Assembly (NCBI GenBank): GCA_043770215.1
Contig: JAYVIQ010000166.1
Location: forward strand, 1 to 6,390
From: JAYVIQ01 sp043770215
GTDB lineage: Bacteria; Bacteroidota; Bacteroidia; Cytophagales; JAAEPT01
Direction of reading: 5' to 3'
DNA length: 6,390 nt
This document shows, piece after piece, positions 1-5,892 of this stretch. A model generated the notes under the pieces. That model saw only the letters and a list, made by a program, of their open reading frames with translations. It did no database searches and was not told where the DNA came from. Position 1 is the stretch's first letter. Every line of letters begins with the position of its first letter. The position numbers and the translations under genes were made by a program.

Positions 1-114
1 GTTTTAGCTTATTTCCTTTAAAATCTTTGCATCAAAAATTGAAAATAGCAGAGTAAAATATTGAATTACAGAATAATACACGTTTTTCAGTAAGCCCTAC
101 TTATTAAATCAAAT
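1..114. other. Intergenic DNA downstream of valS, no gene seen
   Basis: This AT-rich stretch follows the valS stop codon (TAA, read on the minus strand). No ORF of useful length was found on either strand. A small stem, AGTAAG / CTTATT around a CCCTA loop at 89-105, includes a G-T wobble on the plus strand. In the minus orientation, which valS would need, it has an A-C mismatch and no following T-run, so I do not call it a valS terminator. Confidence 0.6.
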
Positions 115-2724
115 TTATTTAAATGCTGCTTTACTCTCTTCCAAGGCTTTTATTTTAGATTCCGAATCACTTTTCTTTTTGCGTTCCAATTCTAATACTT
201 GCTCAGGAGCATTGGCGGTAAATTTCTCATTAGATAGTTTTTTATCTACCCCTAAAATAAATCCTTTTAAACGCTCTATTTCTTTGTCAATTTTTTCTAT
301 TTCAGCTTCTATATCTACCGAGCCTTCGTCTAAAATCACAAAAATCTCATCTGACTTTTCTATGAAAGAAATGGCTTTCTCTGCGTTATCTGCATAAGAA
401 ATAGTACTTACATTTGCCAATACTTTTATTATACTTTCAAATGATTCTAATACAACTTTGTTTTCTGTTTTTATTACAATTTCTAAAGCATCTTTTTTGG
501 CAATATTTTTTGTGTTACGCACATTTCTTATTCCAGAAATAATGTTTTGGGCATGTTCCATTTCTATTAAACAAACAGAGTTTACCGCTTGTATTGTTGG
601 CAAACTTGCTTTTGCTATGTAACCATCTCCATTACAGTGAGACCACATTTCTTCTGTAATGAACGGCATAAATGGATGCAGTAATTTCATTAGATCTTGA
701 AAGAAACCTTGGGTTATCTCTATTGTTTTGGGATCTATGCATTGACCATATTCTGGCTTAATCATTTCTAAATACCAAGAGCAGAAATCGTCCCAGATTA
801 GTTTATACACAGACATTAATGCTTCAGAGATACGGAATTTATCAAACGAATCTTCTAACTCTATATTTACTTGAGCAATTTTATTTTCAAACCAGGTTAC
901 TGCTTTTTGGTTCTTGAATTCCAAATTAGCATCTATTTCTAACCCTTCTATTAAACGGTAGGCATTCCAAACTTTGTTGGCAAAATTCCTACCTTGTTCG
1001 CATAGTTTCTCGTTAAACAATAAATCATTTCCGGCAGGAGCAGAGAGCAACATACCAACTCGTACACCATCTGCACTATATTTAGCAATTAAATCTAAGG
1101 GATCTGGAGAGTTACCAAGTGATTTAGACATTTTACGTCCTTTCTCATCCCGTACCATTCCTGTAATGTACACATGTTTAAATGGTAATTTTCCAGTATA
1201 TTCATACCCTGCCATAACCATACGAGCAACCCAGAAAAAGATGATATCAAAACCTGTAACCAAAACATCTGTAGGATAATAGAATTTTAAATCTTCTGTA
1301 TCTTCTTTACCTATTTTGCTAAAAACAGAAATTGGCCATAACCAAGAAGAAAACCAAGTGTCTAGCACATCTTCGTCTTGCCTTAAATCTTGCATGGTAA
1401 GGTTAGAATCTATTTCTAGAGCTTTTTGTAAAGCAAGTTCTGGTGTTCTGGCTACTATAAATTGTCCGTTTGGCAAATAATAGGCGGGTATTTGGTGTCC
1501 CCACCAAAGCTGTCTAGAGATACACCAATCTTTTACGTCTTCCATCCAAGAACGGTACATGTTTTTAAACTTTGGAGGATGTATTTGAATATTATCATTC
1601 ATTACATTTTCCAAAGCAGGTTTTGCCATATCTGTCATTTTGCAAAACCATTGGGTAGAAATTTTAGGCTCTATAACTTCGTTGGTTCTTTCTGAATAGC
1701 CAACCTTGTTTTTGATTTCTTCTACCTTTAATAGCAAACCTAATTCTTCTAGTTCTGCTGCAATTAATTTCCTAGCTTTAAATCTATTTTCGCCAACTAA
1801 ATATCCGGCATTGGCATTTAAATGGCCATGATCATCTAGAATATCTATTACTTCTAAATGGTGTTTAAGGCCAAGTTGGTAATCATTTATATCATGGGCT
1901 GGCGTTACTTTTAAACAACCAGTACCAAATTCTATGTCTACATATTCATCTAAGATTATTGGTATTTCTCTGTTGATGAATGGAACTATTGCTTTTTTGC
2001 CATGTAAATGAGTATATCTTGTGTCATGTGGGTTGAGGCAAATGGCAGTATCTCCCATTAAAGTTTCTGGTCTAGTTGTGGCAACTACCAAAAAATCTTC
2101 TGTCCCTACTATTTTGTATTTAATATGGTATAGTTTAGAACTTACTTCTTTATGATTCACTTCTTCGTCAGAAAGTGCAGTTAGTCCTTTAGGGTCCCAA
2201 TTGACCATTCTGGCACCTCTGTAGATGTACCCTTTTTCATATAAATCACAAAAAACTTCTATTACGCTTTCAGACAATTCTGGAGACATTGTAAAAGCTT
2301 CTCTATCCCAATCGCAAGATGCACCTATTTTCTTTAGCTGATCTAATATTATTCCTCCATACTTGTCTTTCCACTGCATGGCATGACCAAGGAATTCATC
2401 TCTGGTAAGGTCAGTTTTTTTTATTCCTTGTTCTGCCAAAAGATTTATAACTTTGGTTTCTGTAGCAATTGAAGCATGGTCTGTACCAGGCACCCAACAT
2501 GCTTCTTTACCTTGCATACGCGCTCTTCTCACCAAAATATCTTGTATGGTATTGTTAAGCATATGGCCCATGTGCAATACGCCCGTGACGTTAGGTGGTG
2601 GTATAACTATGGTAAACGGTTCTTTGGATTTGTCTACTTTAGATGCAAATACTTTGTCTTTAAGCCAAGCTGCATACCATTTGTCTTCTACTTCACTAGG
2701 GTTGTATGTTTTGGAAATCGCCAT
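115..2724 (-). CDS. valS: Valyl-tRNA synthetase (ValRS), class Ia
   Basis: This cytoplasmic enzyme (EC 6.1.1.9) charges tRNA-Val with valine and hydrolyses mischarged Thr-tRNA-Val. The 869-residue protein looks complete. It has the class I HIGH-type motif as HMGH at 51-54, following PPPNVTG, and the GTDHASIATE element at 80-89. The CP1 editing domain is marked by TTRPET at 216-221, and WCISRQLWWGH at 400-410 is typical of ValRS. The second ATP-binding motif is KMSKS at 531-535. The anticodon-binding domain follows at about 610-720. A charged C-terminal coiled coil at about 803-869 contains the ValRS-typical LSNEKFTANAP segment (830-840). The ATG at 2722-2724 is preceded by a purine-rich AGAAAGAAAA leader, and the N-terminus matches the usual family start. 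The length fits Bacteroidota ValRS, which is shorter than the E. coli enzyme. All key motifs are intact. It lies alone between wide gaps, so it is probably its own transcription unit. Confidence 0.98.
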   Translation of the reverse strand: MAISKTYNPSEVEDKWYAAWLKDKVFASKVDKSKEPFTIVIPPPNVTGVLHMGHMLNNTIQDILVRRARMQGKEACWVPGTDHASIATETKVINLLAEQGIKKTDLTRDEFLGHAMQWKDKYGGIILDQLKKIGASCDWDREAFTMSPELSESVIEVFCDLYEKGYIYRGARMVNWDPKGLTALSDEEVNHKEVSSKLYHIKYKIVGTEDFLVVATTRPETLMGDTAICLNPHDTRYTHLHGKKAIVPFINREIPIILDEYVDIEFGTGCLKVTPAHDINDYQLGLKHHLEVIDILDDHGHLNANAGYLVGENRFKARKLIAAELEELGLLLKVEEIKNKVGYSERTNEVIEPKISTQWFCKMTDMAKPALENVMNDNIQIHPPKFKNMYRSWMEDVKDWCISRQLWWGHQIPAYYLPNGQFIVARTPELALQKALEIDSNLTMQDLRQDEDVLDTWFSSWLWPISVFSKIGKEDTEDLKFYYPTDVLVTGFDIIFFWVARMVMAGYEYTGKLPFKHVYITGMVRDEKGRKMSKSLGNSPDPLDLIAKYSADGVRVGMLLSAPAGNDLLFNEKLCEQGRNFANKVWNAYRLIEGLEIDANLEFKNQKAVTWFENKIAQVNIELEDSFDKFRISEALMSVYKLIWDDFCSWYLEMIKPEYGQCIDPKTIEITQGFFQDLMKLLHPFMPFITEEMWSHCNGDGYIAKASLPTIQAVNSVCLIEMEHAQNIISGIRNVRNTKNIAKKDALEIVIKTENKVVLESFESIIKVLANVSTISYADNAEKAISFIEKSDEIFVILDEGSVDIEAEIEKIDKEIERLKGFILGVDKKLSNEKFTANAPEQVLELERKKKSDSESKIKALEESKAAFK

Positions 2725-2753
2725 TGCGTTTTTCTTTCTGTTATTTTGAGCTG

Positions 2754-2783
2754 TAAAATTAAGGAATTTATGTCAAGACACAA
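2754..2783 (-). promoter_or_regulatory. Candidate valS promoter, Bacteroidota type
   Basis: On the minus strand a TTG (-33-like, 2781-2783) is followed after 19 bases by TAATTTTA (2754-2761). This matches TAnnTTTG except for the last base. The spacing is within the range known for flavobacterial housekeeping promoters. The element ends about 29 bases before the valS ATG, which gives a short leader. The assignment rests on motif and position only. Confidence 0.45.
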
Positions 2784-2784
2784 T

Positions 2785-2821
2785 ACAGATTTTAAGCTTT
2801 AGAAACTAAAACAGATTTTAA
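2785..2821. repeat. Two 11-bp direct repeats (ACAGATTTTAA) upstream of valS
   Basis: Exact copies of ACAGATTTTAA lie at 2785-2795 and 2811-2821, 26 bases apart. They are directly upstream of the candidate valS -33 element. A third site shares the core AGATTTTAAAT with the second copy: 2813-2823 and 2913-2923, exactly 100 bases apart. They could bind a regulator or act as AT-rich upstream elements. Chance is also plausible in DNA this AT-rich. Confidence 0.3.
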
Positions 2822-2875
2822 ATTTTAAGGCATGTTTTTATTCTATTTTAACATATCCTTTTTTTTTGATGATTT

Positions 2876-2909
2876 CAGTCTCTCCCTTTAAAAAATAGAG
2901 TCTGTTTTT
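2876..2909 (+). terminator. Possible hairpin with T-run between scpA and valS
   Basis: CAGTCTCT (2876-2883) can pair with AGAGTCTG (2897-2904) with one T-T mismatch across a 13-base loop. TTTTT (2905-2909) follows on the plus strand. That orientation does not serve scpA, which reads on the minus strand, and no plus-strand gene ends nearby. Read on the minus strand the stem lacks a T-run. It is therefore a weak or bidirectional terminator candidate at best. The AT palindrome at 2913-2925 (AGATTT-T-AAATCT) is followed by TTTT on the minus strand. It lies just after the scpA stop and could also end that transcript. Confidence 0.2.
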
Positions 2910-2938
2910 AAAAGATTTTAAATCTAAACTTACAAAAG

Positions 2939-3685
2939 CTAAAGTGGTTCAGATTTAAATTGTGAAATCCAAAAATCATTAAAACCCTCCCCAATATGGA
3001 TACTAATAAGACTAAGCTGTAACAATTCTAAGATGGATAGGAAATTATATATGATTGCAATTTTATCCGTATTATTTTCTATGATTTCTGTAAAAGCTAC
3101 ATTTTTTTTGTTTTCTACAAGCTTTAGAATTAATGCTTTTTGTTCTGAAATGGTGTAAGGATATTGTACAACCTGATGCCTAGGTTTAGCTTGGTCTAAT
3201 TTATATTTCTCTAATACTTTTTGGTATACTTTTAGCAACTTGTATAAGTCTAGATGCTGTATTTCTGCTTCTACATTATTTACTTCAGCCAATTTTTTGA
3301 TTTCTGGGAGTACATTTCCTCTAGATTCTTTTAAAGAACGTACAAGTTCTAAGTTAGATAATTCTTCCACTACGCTTTTGTATTTCTTGTATTCTAGCAA
3401 ACGTTGTGTTAGTTCTCCTCTAGGATCTATTTCGCTTCCTTGTTCATCTATTTCTGGTCTTGGAACAAGCAATTTTGCCTTAATACTCATTAGGGTAGAT
3501 GCCACTAAAATAAATTCGCTTGCAACTTCTATGTTCAGTGTTTCTAAATGTTGTAGATACGCTAAAAAGTTGTTAGTAATCTCTGAAATTGGTATATTAT
3601 TTATATCAAGCTCATCTCGTTCTATAAAGAACAATAATAAATCAAATGGACCTTGAAAAAGGGGAAGCTTTATTTCGAAACTCAA
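2939..3685 (-). CDS. scpA: Segregation and condensation protein A (ScpA kleisin)
   Basis: ScpA is the kleisin subunit that bridges the SMC ATPase heads. With Smc and ScpB it forms the bacterial condensin that organises and separates chromosomes. The 248-residue protein has the hallmark N-terminus EIKLPLFQGPFDLLLFFIER (residues 4-23). A helical region that binds the SMC neck follows, including SEFILVASTLMSIKAKLLVP at 56-75. A charged linker runs from about 76 to 140. The C-terminal winged helix contains the conserved NFLSILELLQL segment (214-224) and ends near FNDFWI. The start codon is TTG at 3683-3685. In frame upstream, only four codons separate it from a TGA stop, and the next internal Met is at residue 66, inside the conserved core. 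The TTG is therefore the only start that keeps the conserved N-terminus. scpB is not in this window. The 337-base gap upstream and 214-base gap downstream argue against tight co-transcription with its neighbours. Confidence 0.95.
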   Translation of the reverse strand: MSFEIKLPLFQGPFDLLLFFIERDELDINNIPISEITNNFLAYLQHLETLNIEVASEFILVASTLMSIKAKLLVPRPEIDEQGSEIDPRGELTQRLLEYKKYKSVVEELSNLELVRSLKESRGNVLPEIKKLAEVNNVEAEIQHLDLYKLLKVYQKVLEKYKLDQAKPRHQVVQYPYTISEQKALILKLVENKKNVAFTEIIENNTDKIAIIYNFLSILELLQLSLISIHIGEGFNDFWISQFKSEPL

Positions 3686-3711
3686 AACTTTGTTAGTTCA
3701 CGTGTATATTG

Positions 3712-3737
3712 TCTATAATTTAATGATTAATTATAGA
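3712..3737. repeat. Perfect 9-bp inverted repeat upstream of scpA
   Basis: TCTATAATT (3712-3720) and AATTATAGA (3729-3737) are exact reverse complements separated by 8 bases. The near edge lies about 26 bases upstream of the scpA TTG codon. The position suits an operator or a hairpin in the scpA leader. The arms are almost pure A/T, so chance cannot be excluded. Confidence 0.4.
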
Positions 3738-3847
3738 ATTAGATTTTAACTTTTAAGATTGTATTTGTTTTTTCATACTTACAAATTGAGCTATGTAAAC
3801 AGGGCAATAATCTACCCCTAAAGATACAAAATCTAAATTAATGTCTT

Positions 3848-3866
3848 AAAAAAAGCAATTTTTTTT
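3848..3866. terminator. AT-only hairpin, weak terminator candidate
   Basis: Seven A (3848-3854), then GCAA, then eight T (3859-3866) form a symmetric A/T stem. It ends in a T-run on the plus strand and, by symmetry, in a T-run on the minus strand. It lies about 157 bases past the msrBA stop, so it could end minus-strand transcription before scpA. There is no GC in the stem, so confidence is low. Confidence 0.2.
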
Positions 3867-4022
3867 AGTCTTTGTACTCAAAAACATGTTTATTCTTTAT
3901 GGTGCAATTAATAACTGTATCTAGAATAAAGTAACCAATAACAGAAGTTCTACTCAAATTTAGTAATTAAGTATGAATGGTTTCATTTGGTCTAAAATAG
4001 GTGCAAATAAAGGTGTATAAGA

Positions 4023-5054
4023 TTATTCTTTCAATAATTCTGGAAACTTACTTTTGAGCATATTTAATCTAGGAATAGATACGTTTTGAATATAACTATT
4101 TTCTGGATGAAGTTTTTCGTAGTTTTGATGGTAATCCTCTGCAAGCCAAAATATAGAAAAAGGAATGATTTCAGCAGCAATTTTTGTATTTAAAACTTTT
4201 TCAAGTGTATTTTTTTTTGACTCAATAATGCTTTTCTCATCTTCGGTTTTATAAAAAACAATAGATCTGTACTGTGATCCATTATCAGGACCTTGACCAT
4301 TTACTTGTGTGGGATTTTGAGTGCCAAAGTACACATCTACCAATTTACTAAAGCTGATTTTTGTAGAGTCATAAAGTACTTCCACTGCTTCTGCATGACC
4401 CGTTTTTCCTGAGTTGCTTGTTTCATAACTTGGGTTTTTTGTAAAACCACCAGAATAACCAGATTGTACACTTTTAACGCCTTTTACATGCTCAAAAATT
4501 GCTTCTACACACCAGAAACAACCACTAGCAAAGTATGCTTTAGTAAGTGTTTGTTTTAATGTACTTTCACCTTCTATAAACATTAATGCTCCAGAATTTA
4601 TACAATACCTTAAATTGGTTGGTGATGGACCATCATTAAATACATGCCCCAAGTGCAATCCAGTACTTTTCTCTACTACTTCATCTCTTTCCATACCATG
4701 GCTAGCGTCTTTTACCCATAAAACCGCTTCTTCATTTATAGGCTGAGTAAAACTAGGCCAGCCGGTGCCAGAATCAAATTTGTCATCTGAGCTAAATAGT
4801 GGTTCTCCAGTTGCAGCGCTTACATAAATCCCTTTTTTGTGATTGTTGTAAAAAGCATTACTAAAAGGTTTTTCTGTTCCTTTTTCTACCATAATGTAGT
4901 ATGCATTGGCAGGTAGTATCTTTTTCCATTCATTATCTGTTTTTGCTTTATTAAATTGTGCTGGTGTATTTTCTTTTTGTGCATTAGAAGACAAATTACA
5001 CGCACTAAACAGAAAAAGAAACAAAATGCTTAAAACTGTATTTTTAACTTTCAT
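4023..5054 (-). CDS. msrBA: MsrB-MsrA fusion methionine sulfoxide reductase, lipoprotein
   Basis: This is a bifunctional enzyme that reduces methionine-R-sulfoxide (MsrB) and methionine-S-sulfoxide (MsrA), repairing oxidised envelope proteins. The 343-residue protein begins with a lipoprotein signal peptide (FLFSAC, lipid Cys19). No acidic surface-export signal follows, so a periplasm-facing outer-membrane anchor is likely. The MsrB domain covers about 40-162: SGTGWPSF (95-102), HLGHVF (134-139) and the catalytic RYCIN with Cys151. The MsrA domain covers about 170-340: GCFWC (catalytic Cys179, Cys182), GYSGG with Tyr200, TGHAE with Glu222, and GSQYRS with Tyr262. Both MsrB zinc CxxC pairs are absent (Ser79/Thr82, Glu128/Thr131). 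The usual MsrB resolving Cys is Thr97, and the MsrA tail has no Cys. The ATG at 5052-5054 is chosen over an in-frame TTG at 5070-5072, which falls inside the probable promoter -7 element. The domain order is the reverse of neisserial PilB (MsrA then MsrB). Confidence 0.95.
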   Translation of the reverse strand: MKVKNTVLSILFLFLFSACNLSSNAQKENTPAQFNKAKTDNEWKKILPANAYYIMVEKGTEKPFSNAFYNNHKKGIYVSAATGEPLFSSDDKFDSGTGWPSFTQPINEEAVLWVKDASHGMERDEVVEKSTGLHLGHVFNDGPSPTNLRYCINSGALMFIEGESTLKQTLTKAYFASGCFWCVEAIFEHVKGVKSVQSGYSGGFTKNPSYETSNSGKTGHAEAVEVLYDSTKISFSKLVDVYFGTQNPTQVNGQGPDNGSQYRSIVFYKTEDEKSIIESKKNTLEKVLNTKIAAEIIPFSIFWLAEDYHQNYEKLHPENSYIQNVSIPRLNMLKSKFPELLKE

Positions 5055-5069
5055 AATGAATTTTTTAAG

Positions 5070-5097
5070 CAAATTAATCTCTTTTTGTTAAAAACAA
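5070..5097 (-). promoter_or_regulatory. Candidate msrBA promoter, Bacteroidota type
   Basis: On the minus strand TTG (5095-5097) is followed after 17 bases by TTAATTTG (5070-5077), a TAnnTTTG element with one mismatch. It ends 15 bases before the ATG at 5054, predicting a very short leader. Its last three bases are the TTG that could otherwise be taken as a start codon. No regulator site was recognised. Confidence 0.45.
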
Positions 5098-5237
5098 TGC
5101 CTTATTCTTTACTTTTATTAGGTTTAGCAGAAAGTAGATGTAAGTTAGAGAATCAAATAGTTAAATAATATCTGAGCTAACATAAAAAGATATAATTTCT
5201 AGAATATTTCTTTTTTATGTCTTTTTAATTAGTTTGT

Positions 5238-5245
5238 TAACTTTG
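5238..5245 (+). promoter_or_regulatory. TAnnTTTG match (TAACTTTG), possible -7 element
   Basis: TAACTTTG matches the Bacteroidota -7 consensus exactly and lies five bases before an ATG at 5250. No TTG is found 17-23 bases upstream, where AT-rich DNA with T-runs is seen instead. If active it could start a nearly leaderless small message, or a long leader for the lipoprotein gene about 260 bases downstream. Confidence 0.25.
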
Positions 5246-5249
5246 TGGC

Positions 5250-5378
5250 ATGAAAATTCAAAAACACAAAGTACCGTCCATAAATAATACATTAATAGTT
5301 TGCAGTTTAATTTATAATTTTGATTATTTTATTAAAGTGGATATTTTAGATTTTGTAATTAAAAATTTAGTTTATTAA
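5250..5378 (+). CDS. Doubtful 42-codon ORF after a TAACTTTG box
   Basis: An ATG directly after a perfect TAnnTTTG box opens a 42-residue frame. It starts MKIQKHKVPSINN and continues with a hydrophobic, Ile/Leu/Tyr/Phe-rich middle and end. I recognise no family, signal peptide or ribosome-binding site. A spurious ORF in AT-rich DNA or the remnant of a longer gene is as likely as a real small protein. It is listed because of its placement relative to the promoter-like box. Confidence 0.15.
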   Translation: MKIQKHKVPSINNTLIVCSLIYNFDYFIKVDILDFVIKNLVY

Positions 5379-5436
5379 AGTCTAAGAGCCATAAATTTTA
5401 GATAAAATAAATAATAAATATAGCGTAATACTTGTA

Positions 5437-5469
5437 TTAGCCACATCTTAGCCACATCTTAGCCACATC
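5437..5469 (+). repeat. Three exact tandem copies of an 11-bp unit (TTAGCCACATC)
   Basis: TTAGCCACATC occurs at 5437-5447, 5448-5458 and 5459-5469 without gaps. A degraded partial copy (TTGGACATTC) follows. The unit length is close to one helical turn, so bound proteins would sit on the same face. The array ends 45 bases before the lipoprotein ATG, in a promoter or leader position. Its C content stands out from the AT-rich surroundings. Copy number could vary by replication slippage. Confidence 0.9.
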
Positions 5470-5514
5470 TTGGACATTCATAAATAAACTTACCAAATTT
5501 TAAAGACCAAGAAA

Positions 5515-5892
5515 ATGAAAAAACAGTTGATTAAAGTTGCTATACTAGCAATTAGTATGCTTGCCTTAGCAAGTTGTAACAAAGAAGAAGTAGTAGTAAT
5601 AGCAGCCACTACTCAAAATGCAGTTGCAAACCGAGTAATATTTGAGTCGGTTGAAGAGTATGAAAATCTATTTGAAGACCCCAAAACAATAGACCAAAAA
5701 ACAGACGAAGTAGCCGCACGCTTTGGTACGTATAACGAAGCAGCAAGAGTAGGTACTGCTTTAGAAGATACACTTTACCCAGAGGTTTTGCAGAAAATTT
5801 TAAATGATGACCATATTGTGCAAATAGGGCAATGGTTAATTAAGATAGATGCAACTAAGGAGCAAGTTTTGTTTTGGATAAAAAATATTTAG
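5515..5892 (+). CDS. Putative surface lipoprotein, N-terminal part before a frameshift
   Basis: The function is unknown. This 125-codon frame starts with a clear lipoprotein signal peptide: MKKQ, a hydrophobic stretch, then the lipobox LASC with lipid Cys21. The residues after it, NKEE, resemble the K-(D/E)2 surface-export signal described for flavobacterial lipoproteins, so the protein may be displayed outside the cell. The mature part is acidic. Motifs such as IFESVEEYENLF and the segment IVQIGQWLIKIDATKEQV resemble N-terminal regions of many uncharacterised Bacteroidota lipoproteins. I recall that resemblance and have not tested it. The ATG at 5515 follows an A-rich leader and gives a perfect signal peptide, so the start is secure. 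The frame ends in VLFWIKNI and a TAG. The -1 frame then continues coding-like to the window edge, so this is most likely the front of one longer gene. Three tandem repeats lie just upstream. Confidence 0.75.
   Translation: MKKQLIKVAILAISMLALASCNKEEVVVIAATTQNAVANRVIFESVEEYENLFEDPKTIDQKTDEVAARFGTYNEAARVGTALEDTLYPEVLQKILNDDHIVQIGQWLIKIDATKEQVLFWIKNI

Larger units (their letters stand above)
3686..4022. other. Intergenic region between msrBA and scpA
   Basis: These 337 AT-rich bases hold no ORF longer than a few codons that I can support. On the minus strand there is one perfect TAnnTTTG match (TAAATTTG, 3955-3962) and one near match (TATCTTTA, 3819-3826). Neither has a TTG at the expected upstream distance, so the scpA promoter remains unassigned. 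The region also contains a 9-bp inverted repeat (3712-3737) and an A7/T8 hairpin (3848-3866). I see no tRNA or recognisable riboswitch. Confidence 0.5.
5098..5514. other. Divergent intergenic region between msrBA and the lipoprotein gene
   Basis: This AT-rich spacer lies between two divergently transcribed lipoprotein genes. It contains two plus-strand TAnnTTTG matches (TAACTTTG 5238-5245; TAATTTTG 5315-5322), a doubtful 42-codon ORF (5250-5378) and three 11-bp tandem repeats (5437-5469). Neither TAnnTTTG match has a well-placed TTG upstream. No convincing promoter was found within the last 130 bases before the lipoprotein start. That gene may therefore have a long leader that includes the repeats, or use another sigma factor. 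Confidence 0.5.

Noticed and set aside
89..105. Hairpin AGTAAG / CTTATT downstream of valS as a terminator
   Set aside because: In the minus orientation needed for valS the stem has an A-C mismatch and no T-run follows it.
179..1695. Plus-strand ORFs of 72-101 codons inside valS
   Set aside because: They are antisense shadows of a gene with complete synthetase motifs.
2453..2802. Plus-strand ORFs of about 100 codons opposite the valS start
   Set aside because: They overlap the strongly conserved valS N-terminus on the other strand and have no recognisable protein features.
3240..3656. 138-codon plus-strand ORF inside scpA
   Set aside because: It is antisense to conserved ScpA codons and is Ser-rich in the way expected for a shadow frame.
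3686..4022. Small RNA, tRNA or riboswitch in the msrBA-scpA gap
   Set aside because: No cloverleaf or T-arm consensus, no known aptamer core, and only AT-rich short stems. A 7-codon ORF (MKKQIQS) on the minus strand is too short to support.
4906..5091. 61-codon plus-strand ORF over the msrBA signal peptide
   Set aside because: It is antisense to the real signal peptide and promoter region, with no independent support.
5299..5322. TTTG (5299-5302) plus TAATTTTG (5315-5322) as a promoter for the lipoprotein gene
   Set aside because: The spacing is only 12 bases, below the usual 17-23, and the box lies about 190 bases before the gene.
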